DNA of 64,000 nucleotides from Streptomyces venezuelae (GCF_008642355.1 NZ_CP029193.1:744001-808000); one strand, 5' to 3'. Shown: positions 17,802 to 26,378, counted from the first letter of the stretch. Numbers and translations are program-made. The notes: a model not told the origin generated them from the letters alone.

Positions 17802-18410
17802 ATGCGCAGGACACTCACCAGGGCGCGCGAGGACCTCTCCATGATCGTGGAGCGGGACCCGTCGATCCACACCCGCGCGCAGGCACTGCTGCATCCCGCC
17901 CTGCCGGCCCTGTGGGCCCACCGGGCGGCGCACCTCCTCCACACCCGCGGCCGACGCCGACTCGCCCGGACCATCGCCTATGTCGCGCGGGCAGCGACCG
18001 GCGGCGTCGAGATCCATCCGGGCGCGCGGCTCGGCCGGCGCGTGTTCATCGACCACGGGGCCGCCGTCGTCATCGGGGAGACCGCCGAGATCGGCGACGA
18101 CGTCACGATCTTCCACCAGGTCACCCTGGGCGCGGTCGGCTGGTGGCGGGACGGGCGGCGCGCGCCGGGTGCCCGGCGCCACCCCGTCGTCGGCGACCGG
18201 GTGGTGCTCGGCACCAACGCGATCGTCCTCGGCCCTGTCACCGTCGGCGACGACGCGCTGATTGGTGCGGGGGCGCTGGTCCTGGGCGATGTGCCGCCCC
18301 GGGCCCGCGTGGCGGCCCCCGTGGCCGCGGTCACCGTACCGCTGTCGCCCGCGGAACGCGCCGAGTCGGAGCAGCTGCTCCGCACCCTGGCCACCACCGG
18401 GTGCTGGTGA
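17802..18410 (+). CDS. Serine O-acetyltransferase (CysE-like)
   Basis: A 202-residue protein. The N-terminal helices contain PSIHTRAQALLHPALPALWAHRAAHLLH, the usual CysE approach, followed by a left-handed beta-helix: GVEIHPGARLGRRVFIDHG, VVIGETAEIGDDVTIFHQVTLG and PVVGDRVVLGTNAIVLGPVTVGDDALIGAGALVLGDV. The DHG and H(Q)VTLG residues of the active site are kept. It makes O-acetyl-L-serine from serine and acetyl-CoA. It lies 13 bp after the synthetase gene with GAGGGGG upstream, and just before a cysteine-synthase-type gene, so it most likely supplies O-acetylserine to the pathway. A later ATG at 17841 is a possible alternative start. Confidence 0.92.
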   Translation: MRRTLTRAREDLSMIVERDPSIHTRAQALLHPALPALWAHRAAHLLHTRGRRRLARTIAYVARAATGGVEIHPGARLGRRVFIDHGAAVVIGETAEIGDDVTIFHQVTLGAVGWWRDGRRAPGARRHPVVGDRVVLGTNAIVLGPVTVGDDALIGAGALVLGDVPPRARVAAPVAAVTVPLSPAERAESEQLLRTLATTGCW

Positions 18411-18490
18411 CGGCCCGTGCACCCGGAACTCATCCATCCAGCACCGTACTTGACCCCGGCCATGAGCCGGTCTGCCGACGGAGGCACAGA

Positions 18491-20707
18491 ATGATCCATG
18501 TCGGAGTCCTGGAGAGCAATCTCTCCGGTTCCGGTTTCGAGGGCCTGCAGATCATCAAGGAACTCGACTGCCGCGTCACCTTCTTCACCCGCGACCTGGA
18601 GCGCTACCTCGCGGTCCCGGGCGGGCCCGCCTACTTCGAGCGTTACGTCGACGACGTCGTCCGGTGCGAGACGAACGTCTTCGAGGAGCTCCTGCCGCAC
18701 GTGCACGCCGCCGGGGCCGAGCAGCCCTTCGACGCGTTCCTGACCCTGGCCGAGTACGACGTGGTCGTGGCCGCCGAGGTGGCCGCCCACCTCGGTCTGC
18801 CCACCGTCGGCGTCGACGGTGTCGCCACCGCACGCAACAAGGCGCTGATGCGCCGCCGCTGCGCCGAACTCGGCGTGCCCATACCGGAGTTCCGCGCCGT
18901 ACGGACGCCGGGCGAGGCGGCGGTGGCCGCCGTGGAGGTCGGCCTGCCCTGTGTGGTCAAGCCGGCCGACGAGACGAGCAGCGCGGACGTCCGCCTCGTC
19001 GACACGGCGGAGGAGGCCGCCGAACACGTCGCCCTGATCCGGTCCCGCGCGGAGAACACGCGCGGCCAGGCCCGCCACGACGAGTTGCTGGTCGAGGAGT
19101 ACATGAGCGGTCCCGAGGTCAGCGTGGAGGTGCTCGCCGACGGCGACCGGTACGAGGTGTTCGGCGTGACCGACAAGTCCGTCGTCGGCCTCGGCCACTT
19201 CGTCGAGCTGGCGCACACCTTCCCCTCCCGACTGCCCGAGCCGCTCGTGCGCGCCTGCGGCGACCTGGCCGTGCAGGCGCTGCGGGCGGTCGGCTTCGAC
19301 CTGGGCATGGCGCACGTCGAGGTGAAACTGACCGCGTCCGGGCCCAAGCTCGTCGAGATCAACCCGCGGCCCGCCGGCGGAAAGATCACGTATCTGGTCG
19401 ACCGGGCCCTGGGCGTCAAGTCCCTGGAGCTGGTCGCCCGGCAGTACCTCGGTCAGCCGCTGCCCGACCCGGTGCTGCCGCGGCATCCGTCCGGGGGCGC
19501 CGCGATCCGCTATCTGACGGCGCGGCCCGGCCGGGTGGTGTCGGTCGCCGGCCGGGAGCGCGCCGCCGCGCTGCCGGGCGTCGAGGAGGTCGTCATCAAG
19601 CCCCGACCGGGCTCTGTGGTGCGGGAGTTACGACGCAACGGCGACCGGTCCGGTCATGTGCTCGCGGTGGCGGAGACGGCCGAGCTGGCGGCGCGCACGG
19701 CGGAGGCGGCCGTCCAGGAGATCGGGATCCGTACCGAGCCGGTCGCCCGGCGTCCGGTCGCGGACTCCCTCGTCGACCTCGTCGGCGGCACGCCGCTGCT
19801 GCGGCTGCCGTTGGACCGGATCGTGGACGGCGCCCCCGCGGACGCCGAGGTGCTCGCGAAGCTGGAGCTGTTCAACCCCTGGTCCAGCAGCAAGGACAGG
19901 GCGGCCCTCGCCATGTTGCGGGGCGCCGAGAAGCGGGGGCTGCTCGTGCCGGGCTCCGGCACCGTGATCGAGGCGACGTCCGGCAACACCGGTATCTCGC
20001 TGGCCGCCCTGGCCGCGGACCGCGGTTACCGGTGCGTCATCGTGCTGCCGGACAACGCGACCCCGGAACGGGTGGCGATGCTGCGGTCGCTCGGCGCCGA
20101 AGTGGTACGGACCCCGCACTCCGGCGGCTATCGCGCGGCGGTCGACCTGGCCGAGGAGCTCCATCGGCGCACGCCCGGCTCCTGGTTCTGCCGCCAGCAC
20201 GACAACCCGGACAACACGCGGGCGCACTACGAGACCACGGGCCCCGAGATCTGGAGCGACGTCGGCGGACGCGTCGACGTGTTCGTCTGCGGAGTGGGAA
20301 CCGGCGGTACGCTCAGCGGCGCGGGGCGCTATCTCCGCGAGAGTCACCCCGCTGTGCGGATCGTGGCGGTGGAGCCCGCGGGCTCGCCGCTGCTGTCCGG
20401 CGGTGAGCCCGGCGCGCACGGCATCCCGGGCTTCAACGGCGGCTTCATCGCGCCGACCACGCAGCAGAGCCTCATCGACGAGGTGATCACGGTGTCCGAC
20501 GCGGACGCCCTGGACACCACCCGGCGACTCGCACGGCACGCCGGCCTGATGACCGGTGTCTCGGGCGGCGCGGTCGTCCACGCGTGCGGCGTGCTCGCCG
20601 CCCGGCCCGAGTACCGGGGCCGACGCATCGTGACACTGCTGCCGGACACCGGTGAGCGGTATCTCGGCGTGCTCGCCCACGAGAAGACCCCGGGCGGTGT
20701 CCGATGA
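18491..20707 (+). CDS. ATP-grasp / cysteine-synthase-like PLP enzyme fusion
   Basis: A 738-residue fusion. Residues 1-400 are an ATP-grasp ligase: LPCVVKPADETSSADV (ATP lysine), LLVEEYMSGPEVSVEV and LVEINPRPAGG, the intact Mg-binding Glu/Asn. Residues 425-738 are a fold-type II PLP enzyme of the cysteine synthase/CBS group: DLVGGTPLLRL, NPWSSSKDR (PLP lysine Lys468), ATSGNTGIS (substrate loop), CGVGTGGTLSG (phosphate loop) and LPDTGERYL. The likely reaction pair is beta-replacement on O-acetylserine by an unknown nucleophile, then ATP-dependent ligation of the amino acid. A TTA codon occurs at residue 380. ATG 18491 has GGAGG at 6 nt. The 3' end overlaps the next gene as ATGA. Confidence 0.92.
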   Translation: MIHVGVLESNLSGSGFEGLQIIKELDCRVTFFTRDLERYLAVPGGPAYFERYVDDVVRCETNVFEELLPHVHAAGAEQPFDAFLTLAEYDVVVAAEVAAHLGLPTVGVDGVATARNKALMRRRCAELGVPIPEFRAVRTPGEAAVAAVEVGLPCVVKPADETSSADVRLVDTAEEAAEHVALIRSRAENTRGQARHDELLVEEYMSGPEVSVEVLADGDRYEVFGVTDKSVVGLGHFVELAHTFPSRLPEPLVRACGDLAVQALRAVGFDLGMAHVEVKLTASGPKLVEINPRPAGGKITYLVDRALGVKSLELVARQYLGQPLPDPVLPRHPSGGAAIRYLTARPGRVVSVAGRERAAALPGVEEVVIKPRPGSVVRELRRNGDRSGHVLAVAETAELAARTAEAAVQEIGIRTEPVARRPVADSLVDLVGGTPLLRLPLDRIVDGAPADAEVLAKLELFNPWSSSKDRAALAMLRGAEKRGLLVPGSGTVIEATSGNTGISLAALAADRGYRCVIVLPDNATPERVAMLRSLGAEVVRTPHSGGYRAAVDLAEELHRRTPGSWFCRQHDNPDNTRAHYETTGPEIWSDVGGRVDVFVCGVGTGGTLSGAGRYLRESHPAVRIVAVEPAGSPLLSGGEPGAHGIPGFNGGFIAPTTQQSLIDEVITVSDADALDTTRRLARHAGLMTGVSGGAVVHACGVLAARPEYRGRRIVTLLPDTGERYLGVLAHEKTPGGVR

Positions 20708-23235
20708 CCGCTCCCCCGCCCCTGACGGACTGGGACACCGGTGAGCGGCCGCGGCTGCTGATGGTCATGCCCTACCGGCAGCTCGTGCGCAAGGCGCGGG
20801 CCGAAGGGTTCTGGGTCGGCGCCGTCTGGGATCCGCGCCTGCAGACACCCGGCTACCTCGACGACGTGCGCGCCGCCGCGGACCTGTTCGTGACCGTGGA
20901 CTTCGCGGACCCGGAGCTGCTGCGGCGCACCCTGCGCGACGTGGCCACGGAACACCGCGCGTCGGCGATCCTCCACCTCGGCAGGGAGGAGACGATGGTG
21001 ACGGCCCACGAGGTGGCCGAGGAACTGCGAGCCGAGGTCAACCCGACGGCGGCGATCCGCTTCCTCTCCGACAAGCACGCGATGCGTGAGCTGCTCGCGC
21101 GGCGTGAACTGTCCCCCGTGGTGTACGAGTCGGCGCCTTCCCGCCGCGAGGTTCCATCCGCGGTGGAGCGGGTCGGTCTTCCGGCGGTCGTCAAACCGGT
21201 CGCGCTCGCGGGCAGCCGAGGCGTGTTCCTGTGGCGGGAGCCGCGGGACCTGGCGGCCTGGACGGCGCTCGTGGACACGTACGGCTATGAGGGCCCTTTC
21301 CTGGTCGAGGAGTATCTGCGCGGTCCGGAGTACAGCGTGGAGACGCTGAGCCAGGACGGCGTGCACCAGGTCGTCGGCATCACGGAGAAGGTGCTCGGGC
21401 CGCCACCGCTGTTCGTGGAGGTGGGGCACGTCCATCCGGCGCCGCTGCCTCCGGAGCGCGCGCAAGCCGTCGAGGAGCTCGCGGTCCGCTTCCTGACCGT
21501 GTGCGGGTACCGGTTCGGGCCCGCGCACACCGAGGTGATCTGGACCGAGCGGGGGCCGCGCGTCGTCGAGTCGCAGGCCCGGCTCGGCGGCGACCGCATC
21601 CCGCGGCTCATCGAGCTGGCCGGTGGTCTCGACGTCGAGCGGGCGATCTTCGCGGGTCTGGCGAGGGCACCGGCCGAGGTGCCGGAGCCGACGGCGACGG
21701 CGGCGGTGCGGTTCTTCACCTTCCCGCCGGGGCGCGTCGACGCGATCCGCGGCCTGCAGCGACTCCAACGCCAGTCGTACGTGGATGAGTTGACGCTGCG
21801 GCTGCGTCCCGGCGACACCGTCGACGAGGTGCGTGACTCCAAGGCCCGCCAAGGGCACGTCATCGTCTCGGGCGCCACGCCCGAGCAGGCCCGCAGCCGC
21901 CTCGCGGAGGCGCTCGCCACCCTTGAGGTCGTCGTCGACGGGACGCCGGTACGCGCGGACGGCCGGGCCGTGAAGTCACCGGCCGCGCCGGGTGCCGACG
22001 CACAGGTCGTGTTCGTCGGCTACAACGCGGCCTACCTGCGTGCCATCGACGGGAGTGTTCCCGACGGGTCGGTCGTGGTCCTCGAAGAGCCCGACATCAT
22101 CCGCAAGCGGGACCTGCGGGACGCGGCGGCGCGCTTCGGCTGCCTCGACCGGATCGTGCCCGCGCACTACCAGCAGTCCGCCGGGGCCCTGGACCTGGCG
22201 GCCGACCTGGAGGCCGCGCGCCCGGTGGCGGCCGTCGTGCCGGGTCTGGAGTACGCGGTGCCCGCGGCGGCCGCGCTCGCCGAGAAGCTGGGGCTGCCCG
22301 GCGCGACCGAACCCGCCGCGCGGGCGCTGCGGGACAAGGTCCGGCTGCGCGAGGTGTGCGACGCGGGCGGCGTCCGCGGCCCGCGCTGGCGCGAGGTGCA
22401 CGGGCCCGAGGACATCCTCGCCTTCGCGGGCGGAGGGCCCGTGGTGGTCAAGCCGGCCAACCGGCAGGCCAGCGTCGGCGTGCAGCTCCTCGACTCCGTC
22501 GACGCGGCCACCGCCGCGGCGGCGTGGGAACGCACGTCGTCCGCGGCCGAGTACGAGCAGGTCCCCGACCGGCACCTGGCGTGGCGTTTCCTCGCCGAAG
22601 AGCGCCTGCGCGGGCCCGAGTACAGCGTCGAGGCACTGGTACGCCAGGGCGAGATCATCTTCCACAACGTCACCGCCAAGACGGTGATCCCGGGACCGTA
22701 CCCGGTGGAGCTCGGCCATCTGCTGCCCGCTCCGCTCGACCGGGACACCCGGGCGGCCTTCGAGGAGGCCATGCGGTTGCTCGTCGCCGCGACCGGCTAC
22801 CGCACCGGCATCCTGCACGCCGAGTGGATCCTCACCGCGTCCGGACCGGCGCTGGTGGAGTGCGCGGGACGCTGTCCCGGCGACTACCTGATCGACCTGA
22901 ACGACCTGGCGTACGGCACGCGGATCAGGCTGGCCCTCATCGACCTGCTGGCGGGCCGTCCGGTCACTCTCCCCCGTACCGCGCAACGCACCTCCGCCAT
23001 CCGGTTCCTGGCCGCCGACCCCGGCACCGTCACGGCGGTCGAAGGGGCGGACGCGGCACGGGCACTGCCCGGCGTACGGACGGTGGAGATCGACGTCGAG
23101 CCGGGTCAGGAGGTGCGGCCCTGGGCGTCCTCGTGGGACCGCGCCGGACACGTGATCGCGACGGGACCCGACGCGGACAGCGCGCGCCGAAGCGTCCTCG
23201 ACGCGGACGCGGCCATCCACATCACCACGGAGTGA
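20704..23235 (+). CDS. Tandem ATP-grasp domain protein (two ligase units)
   Basis: An 843-residue protein with two consecutive ATP-grasp units. Unit 1 (about 15-415): GLPAVVKPVALAGSRGV, LVEEYLRGPEYSVE and VVESQARLGGDR. Unit 2 (about 430-843): GPVVVKPANRQASVGV, AEERLRGPEYSVEAL and LVECAGRCPGDY. Both keep the ATP lysine and the acidic metal ligand, but the Asn of the usual E-x-N metal motif is Gln in unit 1 and Ala in unit 2. One or both units may be specialised or structural. The family joins a carboxylate to an amine through an acyl phosphate, as in L-amino acid ligases. It is translationally coupled to the fusion protein upstream. Confidence 0.9.
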   Translation: MTAPPPLTDWDTGERPRLLMVMPYRQLVRKARAEGFWVGAVWDPRLQTPGYLDDVRAAADLFVTVDFADPELLRRTLRDVATEHRASAILHLGREETMVTAHEVAEELRAEVNPTAAIRFLSDKHAMRELLARRELSPVVYESAPSRREVPSAVERVGLPAVVKPVALAGSRGVFLWREPRDLAAWTALVDTYGYEGPFLVEEYLRGPEYSVETLSQDGVHQVVGITEKVLGPPPLFVEVGHVHPAPLPPERAQAVEELAVRFLTVCGYRFGPAHTEVIWTERGPRVVESQARLGGDRIPRLIELAGGLDVERAIFAGLARAPAEVPEPTATAAVRFFTFPPGRVDAIRGLQRLQRQSYVDELTLRLRPGDTVDEVRDSKARQGHVIVSGATPEQARSRLAEALATLEVVVDGTPVRADGRAVKSPAAPGADAQVVFVGYNAAYLRAIDGSVPDGSVVVLEEPDIIRKRDLRDAAARFGCLDRIVPAHYQQSAGALDLAADLEAARPVAAVVPGLEYAVPAAAALAEKLGLPGATEPAARALRDKVRLREVCDAGGVRGPRWREVHGPEDILAFAGGGPVVVKPANRQASVGVQLLDSVDAATAAAAWERTSSAAEYEQVPDRHLAWRFLAEERLRGPEYSVEALVRQGEIIFHNVTAKTVIPGPYPVELGHLLPAPLDRDTRAAFEEAMRLLVAATGYRTGILHAEWILTASGPALVECAGRCPGDYLIDLNDLAYGTRIRLALIDLLAGRPVTLPRTAQRTSAIRFLAADPGTVTAVEGADAARALPGVRTVEIDVEPGQEVRPWASSWDRAGHVIATGPDADSARRSVLDADAAIHITTE

Positions 23236-23243
23236 GGAAGCAG

Positions 23244-24503
23244 ATGTCTGTTCTCCGGCAGCGCGCCCGCGGATGGCGGCGGTCCGTCCCCGGCGGACGG
23301 GTCGGCCTGCGGCTCTCCGTGATGGCGATGATCGACGCCGTCGGCACGGGTGCCTTCCTGGCCGTCTCCGTGCCGTTCATCACGCGGTCCGTCGGACTCT
23401 CCGTGGGCGAGCTGAGCCTCGGCCTGACCCTGTCCGCCGCTGTCGCGCTGGCCACGGCCGTCCCCCTCGGCATCCTCGCCGACCGGATCGGCCCGAAGAA
23501 GGTCCTGATCGGCGTCGGCCTGTGGCGCTGCGGCTGCTTCGTCCTCTATCCGTTCGTCCAGAACCTGTGGCAGTTCCTGACGGTGGTCTGCCTGCTCGGC
23601 CTCGTCGACAAGGCGGCGGCACCGATGGAACAGGCCCTGGTGGGGCAGGTGACGGCGACCGACGACCGGGTCAAGGTCGTCGCGGTGCTGCGGTCGCTGC
23701 GCAACGTCGGCTTCACCGTCGGTGCCCTCCTCGGCGGTGTCGGCCTGCTGATCGACACCCGGCCCGGTTACGCCGCGATCCTCCTGCTCAACGCCGCCTC
23801 GTTCGCCGTACTCGCGCTGCTCGCCCACCGCCTTCCGGTGCTCACCACCCCGGCGAAGAGCCTGCGGCGCCGCTTCTCCGTCGACGCGCTGCGGGACAGA
23901 CCGTTCCTGTCGTTCACCGGCATCAACGCGGTGCTCACGATGCACATGACGCTCCTGAGCATCGGCATCCCGCTGTGGATCGTCGAGCACACACAGGCCC
24001 CGGCCGCGGTGATCTCACCCCTGGTGGCGGTCAACACGGTGCTCGCGGTGGCGCTGCAGGTGCGCGCGAGCCGCGGCACCGAGACCATCGCCGGTTCCGC
24101 GCGGGCGCTCGTGCGGGCGGGCATCGCCCTCGCCGTGTGCTGCCTGCTCCTGATCGCGGCACCGAAGCCGCCCGTCCTCGCGGCGGTCGGTGTGCTGCTT
24201 CTCGCCATGGTCGCGCTGACCGCGGGCGAGCTGTTCCAGTCCGCCGGGGGCTGGGGCGGTTCGTATCTGCTCGCGGCGCCCGGCCAGGAAGGCGTCTATC
24301 TGTCGGTCTTCTGGCTCGGCGTCGCCGTCCAGCAGATCGCGGCACCGCTCGTGGTCGGCCTCGTCATCACGGCAGGCACCACCGGGTGGGCCGTGCTGGC
24401 CGCGCTGTTCGCCGTCTGCGGCCTCGCCGCGCCAATGATCGGCCGGTGGGCGCAGGCCCGCGCCTCCATGAACCCGCAACTCGGTCAACCCGTCAGCTCA
24501 TGA
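23244..24503 (+). CDS. MFS transporter, probable exporter of the cluster product
   Basis: A 419-residue membrane protein with about twelve helices. The first helix is VGLRLSVMAMIDAVGTGAFLAVSVPF, and the motif A region after helix 2 reads GILADRIGPKKVLIGVGLWR. It begins 8 bp after the tandem ATP-grasp gene with GAGGAAG upstream and lies inside the same operon, so export of or self-resistance to the peptide-like product is the natural role. The C-terminal tail after the last helix is short (RWAQARASMNPQLGQPVSS). Nothing in the sequence points to a specific substrate. Confidence 0.9.
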   Translation: MSVLRQRARGWRRSVPGGRVGLRLSVMAMIDAVGTGAFLAVSVPFITRSVGLSVGELSLGLTLSAAVALATAVPLGILADRIGPKKVLIGVGLWRCGCFVLYPFVQNLWQFLTVVCLLGLVDKAAAPMEQALVGQVTATDDRVKVVAVLRSLRNVGFTVGALLGGVGLLIDTRPGYAAILLLNAASFAVLALLAHRLPVLTTPAKSLRRRFSVDALRDRPFLSFTGINAVLTMHMTLLSIGIPLWIVEHTQAPAAVISPLVAVNTVLAVALQVRASRGTETIAGSARALVRAGIALAVCCLLLIAAPKPPVLAAVGVLLLAMVALTAGELFQSAGGWGGSYLLAAPGQEGVYLSVFWLGVAVQQIAAPLVVGLVITAGTTGWAVLAALFAVCGLAAPMIGRWAQARASMNPQLGQPVSS

Positions 24504-24518
24504 TTCCAGGAGGGATCC

Positions 24519-24971
24519 ATGTCCGTTCCGCTGTACGTCCCCGCAGGTGAAGGCGAATACGTCGACATCCGGGACACGAAGAGGACGTATCTGAAACTCA
24601 CCACGCCCGACTCCGACGGGGAGTTCGGCTTCTTCGAGCACCACATGGCTCCGGAGGCGAAGGGCGCGGCCCCGCACATCCACAAGCAGTCCACGGAGAT
24701 GTTCTACGTGGTCAAGGGCGAGATCGAGTTCACCATCGGGGACCGCAAGGTGGTCGGTGAGCCGGGCGCGTTCGCGTACGTCCCCAAGGGGGAGCCGCAC
24801 GGCTTCACCAACCGGGGCACCGAGGACGCCACCCTGTTGATCATGTTCTACCCGATCTACGACCGTGAGGACTACTTCCGCGGACTGGGCCGGCTGACGG
24901 CCGACGGGCGCAATCCCAGCATGGAGGAGCTGCGCGAACACATGGCGAAGTACGACCAGTTCATGGTCTGA
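24519..24971 (+). CDS. Cupin-domain protein
   Basis: A 150-residue small cupin. Motif 1 is APHIHKQSTEMFYVVKGEIEF with His and Glu ligands, and motif 2 is PGAFAYVPKGEPHGFTNRG with the third histidine, so a metal site (two to three His plus Glu) is intact. It is the last gene of the operon, 15 bp after the MFS gene with AGGAGGG upstream. Small cupins in biosynthetic operons act as isomerases, cyclases, dioxygenases or binding proteins. Which applies here cannot be told. Candidates are maturation of the heterocycle or removal of a toxic intermediate. Confidence 0.88.
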   Translation: MSVPLYVPAGEGEYVDIRDTKRTYLKLTTPDSDGEFGFFEHHMAPEAKGAAPHIHKQSTEMFYVVKGEIEFTIGDRKVVGEPGAFAYVPKGEPHGFTNRGTEDATLLIMFYPIYDREDYFRGLGRLTADGRNPSMEELREHMAKYDQFMV

Positions 24972-24979
24972 GACGGGGG

Positions 24980-25027
24980 CGGACACGGGGCCGGGACCGG
25001 CATCGGTCGGTCCCGGCCCCGTGTCCG
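24980..25027 (+). terminator. Strong intrinsic terminator after the cupin gene
   Basis: CGGACACGGGGCCGGGACCG at 24980-24999 pairs perfectly with 25008-25027 (20 bp) around an 8-nt loop, followed by CTTTCC. It ends the biosynthetic operon. Confidence 0.9.
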
Positions 25028-25117
25028 CTTTCCCGGTGGCCACGGAGCGTACGCAATCGGTCCCAGATCGCCCGGAGGTTCCGGTTCCAGGGCACTCCAT
25101 CCGACACAATCGCCCGC

Positions 25118-25852
25118 ATGGAGATTTCCGAGCACATTCAAATAGTTGCCGACGAGGGCCGGTTGCTGGCCCGTGCCGCCGCCGAGGCGGGGACCGACGC
25201 CAAGGTGCCGACCTGTCCCGACTGGCAGGTACGGGACCTGTTGCGGCACGTCGGGATGGTTCACCGCTGGGCCGCCGCGTTCCTCGCCGAGCGGCGCACC
25301 TCGTATCAGCTCGGCGGCGAACTCCCCGACCTGGACGGCGACGCCCTCGTCGAGTGGTTCCGCGAGGGCCACGCCGCTCTCGTCGCGACGCTCGAATCGG
25401 CTCCGCCGGACGTCGAGTGCTGGACCTTCCTGCCCGCGCCCTCCTCGCTGGCCTTCTGGGCCCGGCGGCAGGCGAACGAGACGACCGTCCATCGCGTGGA
25501 CGCCGAGTCCGCGCGTGGGGGTACGCCGTCGCCGCTGGACGCTGCCTTCGCCGTGGACGGGATCGAGGAGCTGCTGTTCGGCTTCCACGCGCGCGACAAG
25601 AGCCGCGTGCGCAGTGTGACCCCGCGGGCGCTGCGGGTGCGGGCCACGGACGGGCCGACCTGGACCGTGCGCCTCACCGACGGGCCCCCGGCCGCCGAGC
25701 ACGGCGCGACGGCGCCCGCCGACTGCGAGGTGTCGGGACCCGCGGCGCGCCTCTACCTGGCGCTGTGGAACCGGCTGCCGTTCCCGGAGGTGACGGGCGA
25801 CACCGCACTGGCGGCGCTGTGGCGGGAGAGGTCCGCCATCGTCATGGGGTGA
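25118..25852 (+). CDS. Maleylpyruvate isomerase / mycothiol-dependent enzyme family protein
   Basis: A 244-residue protein of the DinB-like mycothiol-dependent metalloenzyme family. The N-terminal four-helix region contains CPDWQVRDLLRHVGMVHRWAA with the first metal histidine. FWARRQANETTVHRVDAE has the Glu and His that complete the zinc site, and the C-terminal part is the SCP2-like MDMPI domain ending LYLALWNR. Members use mycothiol as cofactor or transfer it to substrates, and many have no assigned substrate. It has its own promoter after the terminator, so it is not clearly part of the biosynthetic operon. It is convergent with the MarR gene. Confidence 0.88.
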   Translation: MEISEHIQIVADEGRLLARAAAEAGTDAKVPTCPDWQVRDLLRHVGMVHRWAAAFLAERRTSYQLGGELPDLDGDALVEWFREGHAALVATLESAPPDVECWTFLPAPSSLAFWARRQANETTVHRVDAESARGGTPSPLDAAFAVDGIEELLFGFHARDKSRVRSVTPRALRVRATDGPTWTVRLTDGPPAAEHGATAPADCEVSGPAARLYLALWNRLPFPEVTGDTALAALWRERSAIVMG

Positions 25853-25894
25853 CGTCAGCAGCGGGCCGGCGGGGGCCGTCGGCCCGGACGGGCG

Positions 25895-26317
25895 TCAGAT
25901 CGCGGAACTGCCGAGCATCCGCCCGAGGACGGCCCGCTGCAGCGGCCGCACCTCCTGGTGCAGTGCGCGACCCTTGTCGGTGAGGGAGACGCGTACGCCG
26001 CGACGGTCCTCGCTGCACATCCCGCGCTCCACGAGGCCGTCCTTCTCGAGGCGCCCGATGAGACGGGAGAGCGCGCTCTGGCTCAGGTGGACCTGCGCGG
26101 AGATCTCCTGCACGCGGAACGTACATCCACCGTCGTCCGAGGAACCCTCGGCCAGCACGTCGAGGACCTCGAAGTCGCTCGCGCCCAGACCGTGCGGGTG
26201 CAGCTCCCGGTCGAGCTCGCACAGGGTGCGCGCATGCACCGCGAGGATGCCGCGCCATTGCTGCACGAGCCCCTGCTCGCGCTCGTCGAGCCCCTGCTCG
26301 GCCGTTTTCGCCGCCAT
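25895..26317 (-). CDS. MarR family transcriptional regulator
   Basis: A 140-residue winged-helix protein. GASDFEVLDVLAEG begins the DNA-binding region, followed by VQEISAQVHLSQSALSRLIGRLEKDGLVER (recognition helix) and the wing CSEDRRGVRVSLTDKGRAL. Leading and trailing helices should form the dimer interface. Two cysteines (CTFRV, CSEDRR) could be redox sensing, but this is speculation. The promoter side carries a short palindrome at 26365-26378, so autoregulation is likely. No obvious target gene adjoins it apart from the next membrane protein on the same strand. Confidence 0.93.
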   Translation of the reverse strand: MAAKTAEQGLDEREQGLVQQWRGILAVHARTLCELDRELHPHGLGASDFEVLDVLAEGSSDDGGCTFRVQEISAQVHLSQSALSRLIGRLEKDGLVERGMCSEDRRGVRVSLTDKGRALHQEVRPLQRAVLGRMLGSSAI

Positions 26318-26364
26318 GGAACCGCACGGTAGCAGAGTTCCGAGCGTTCATTGCACCAGCATTA

Positions 26365-26378
26365 AATGCATACGCATT
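26365..26378 (-). promoter_or_regulatory. Palindrome upstream of marR, probable MarR operator
   Basis: AATGC-ATAC-GCATT is a perfect 5-bp inverted repeat with a 4-bp spacer inside an AT-rich stretch 48 bp before the marR start. Placement and form fit a MarR binding site. Confidence 0.5.

Noticed and set aside
18490..20707. Reading the ATP-grasp/PLP protein as starting upstream inside the CysE region
   Set aside because: The longer frame runs antiphase through the CysE beta-helix. ATG 18491 has GGAGG at the right distance and begins at the natural ATP-grasp N-terminus.
13688..24971. A standard indigoidine cluster
   Set aside because: The usual accessory genes (pseudouridine glycosidase-like and phosphatase-like proteins) are absent, and CysE, PLP and ATP-grasp genes are not part of that pathway, so only the synthetase is indigoidine-like.
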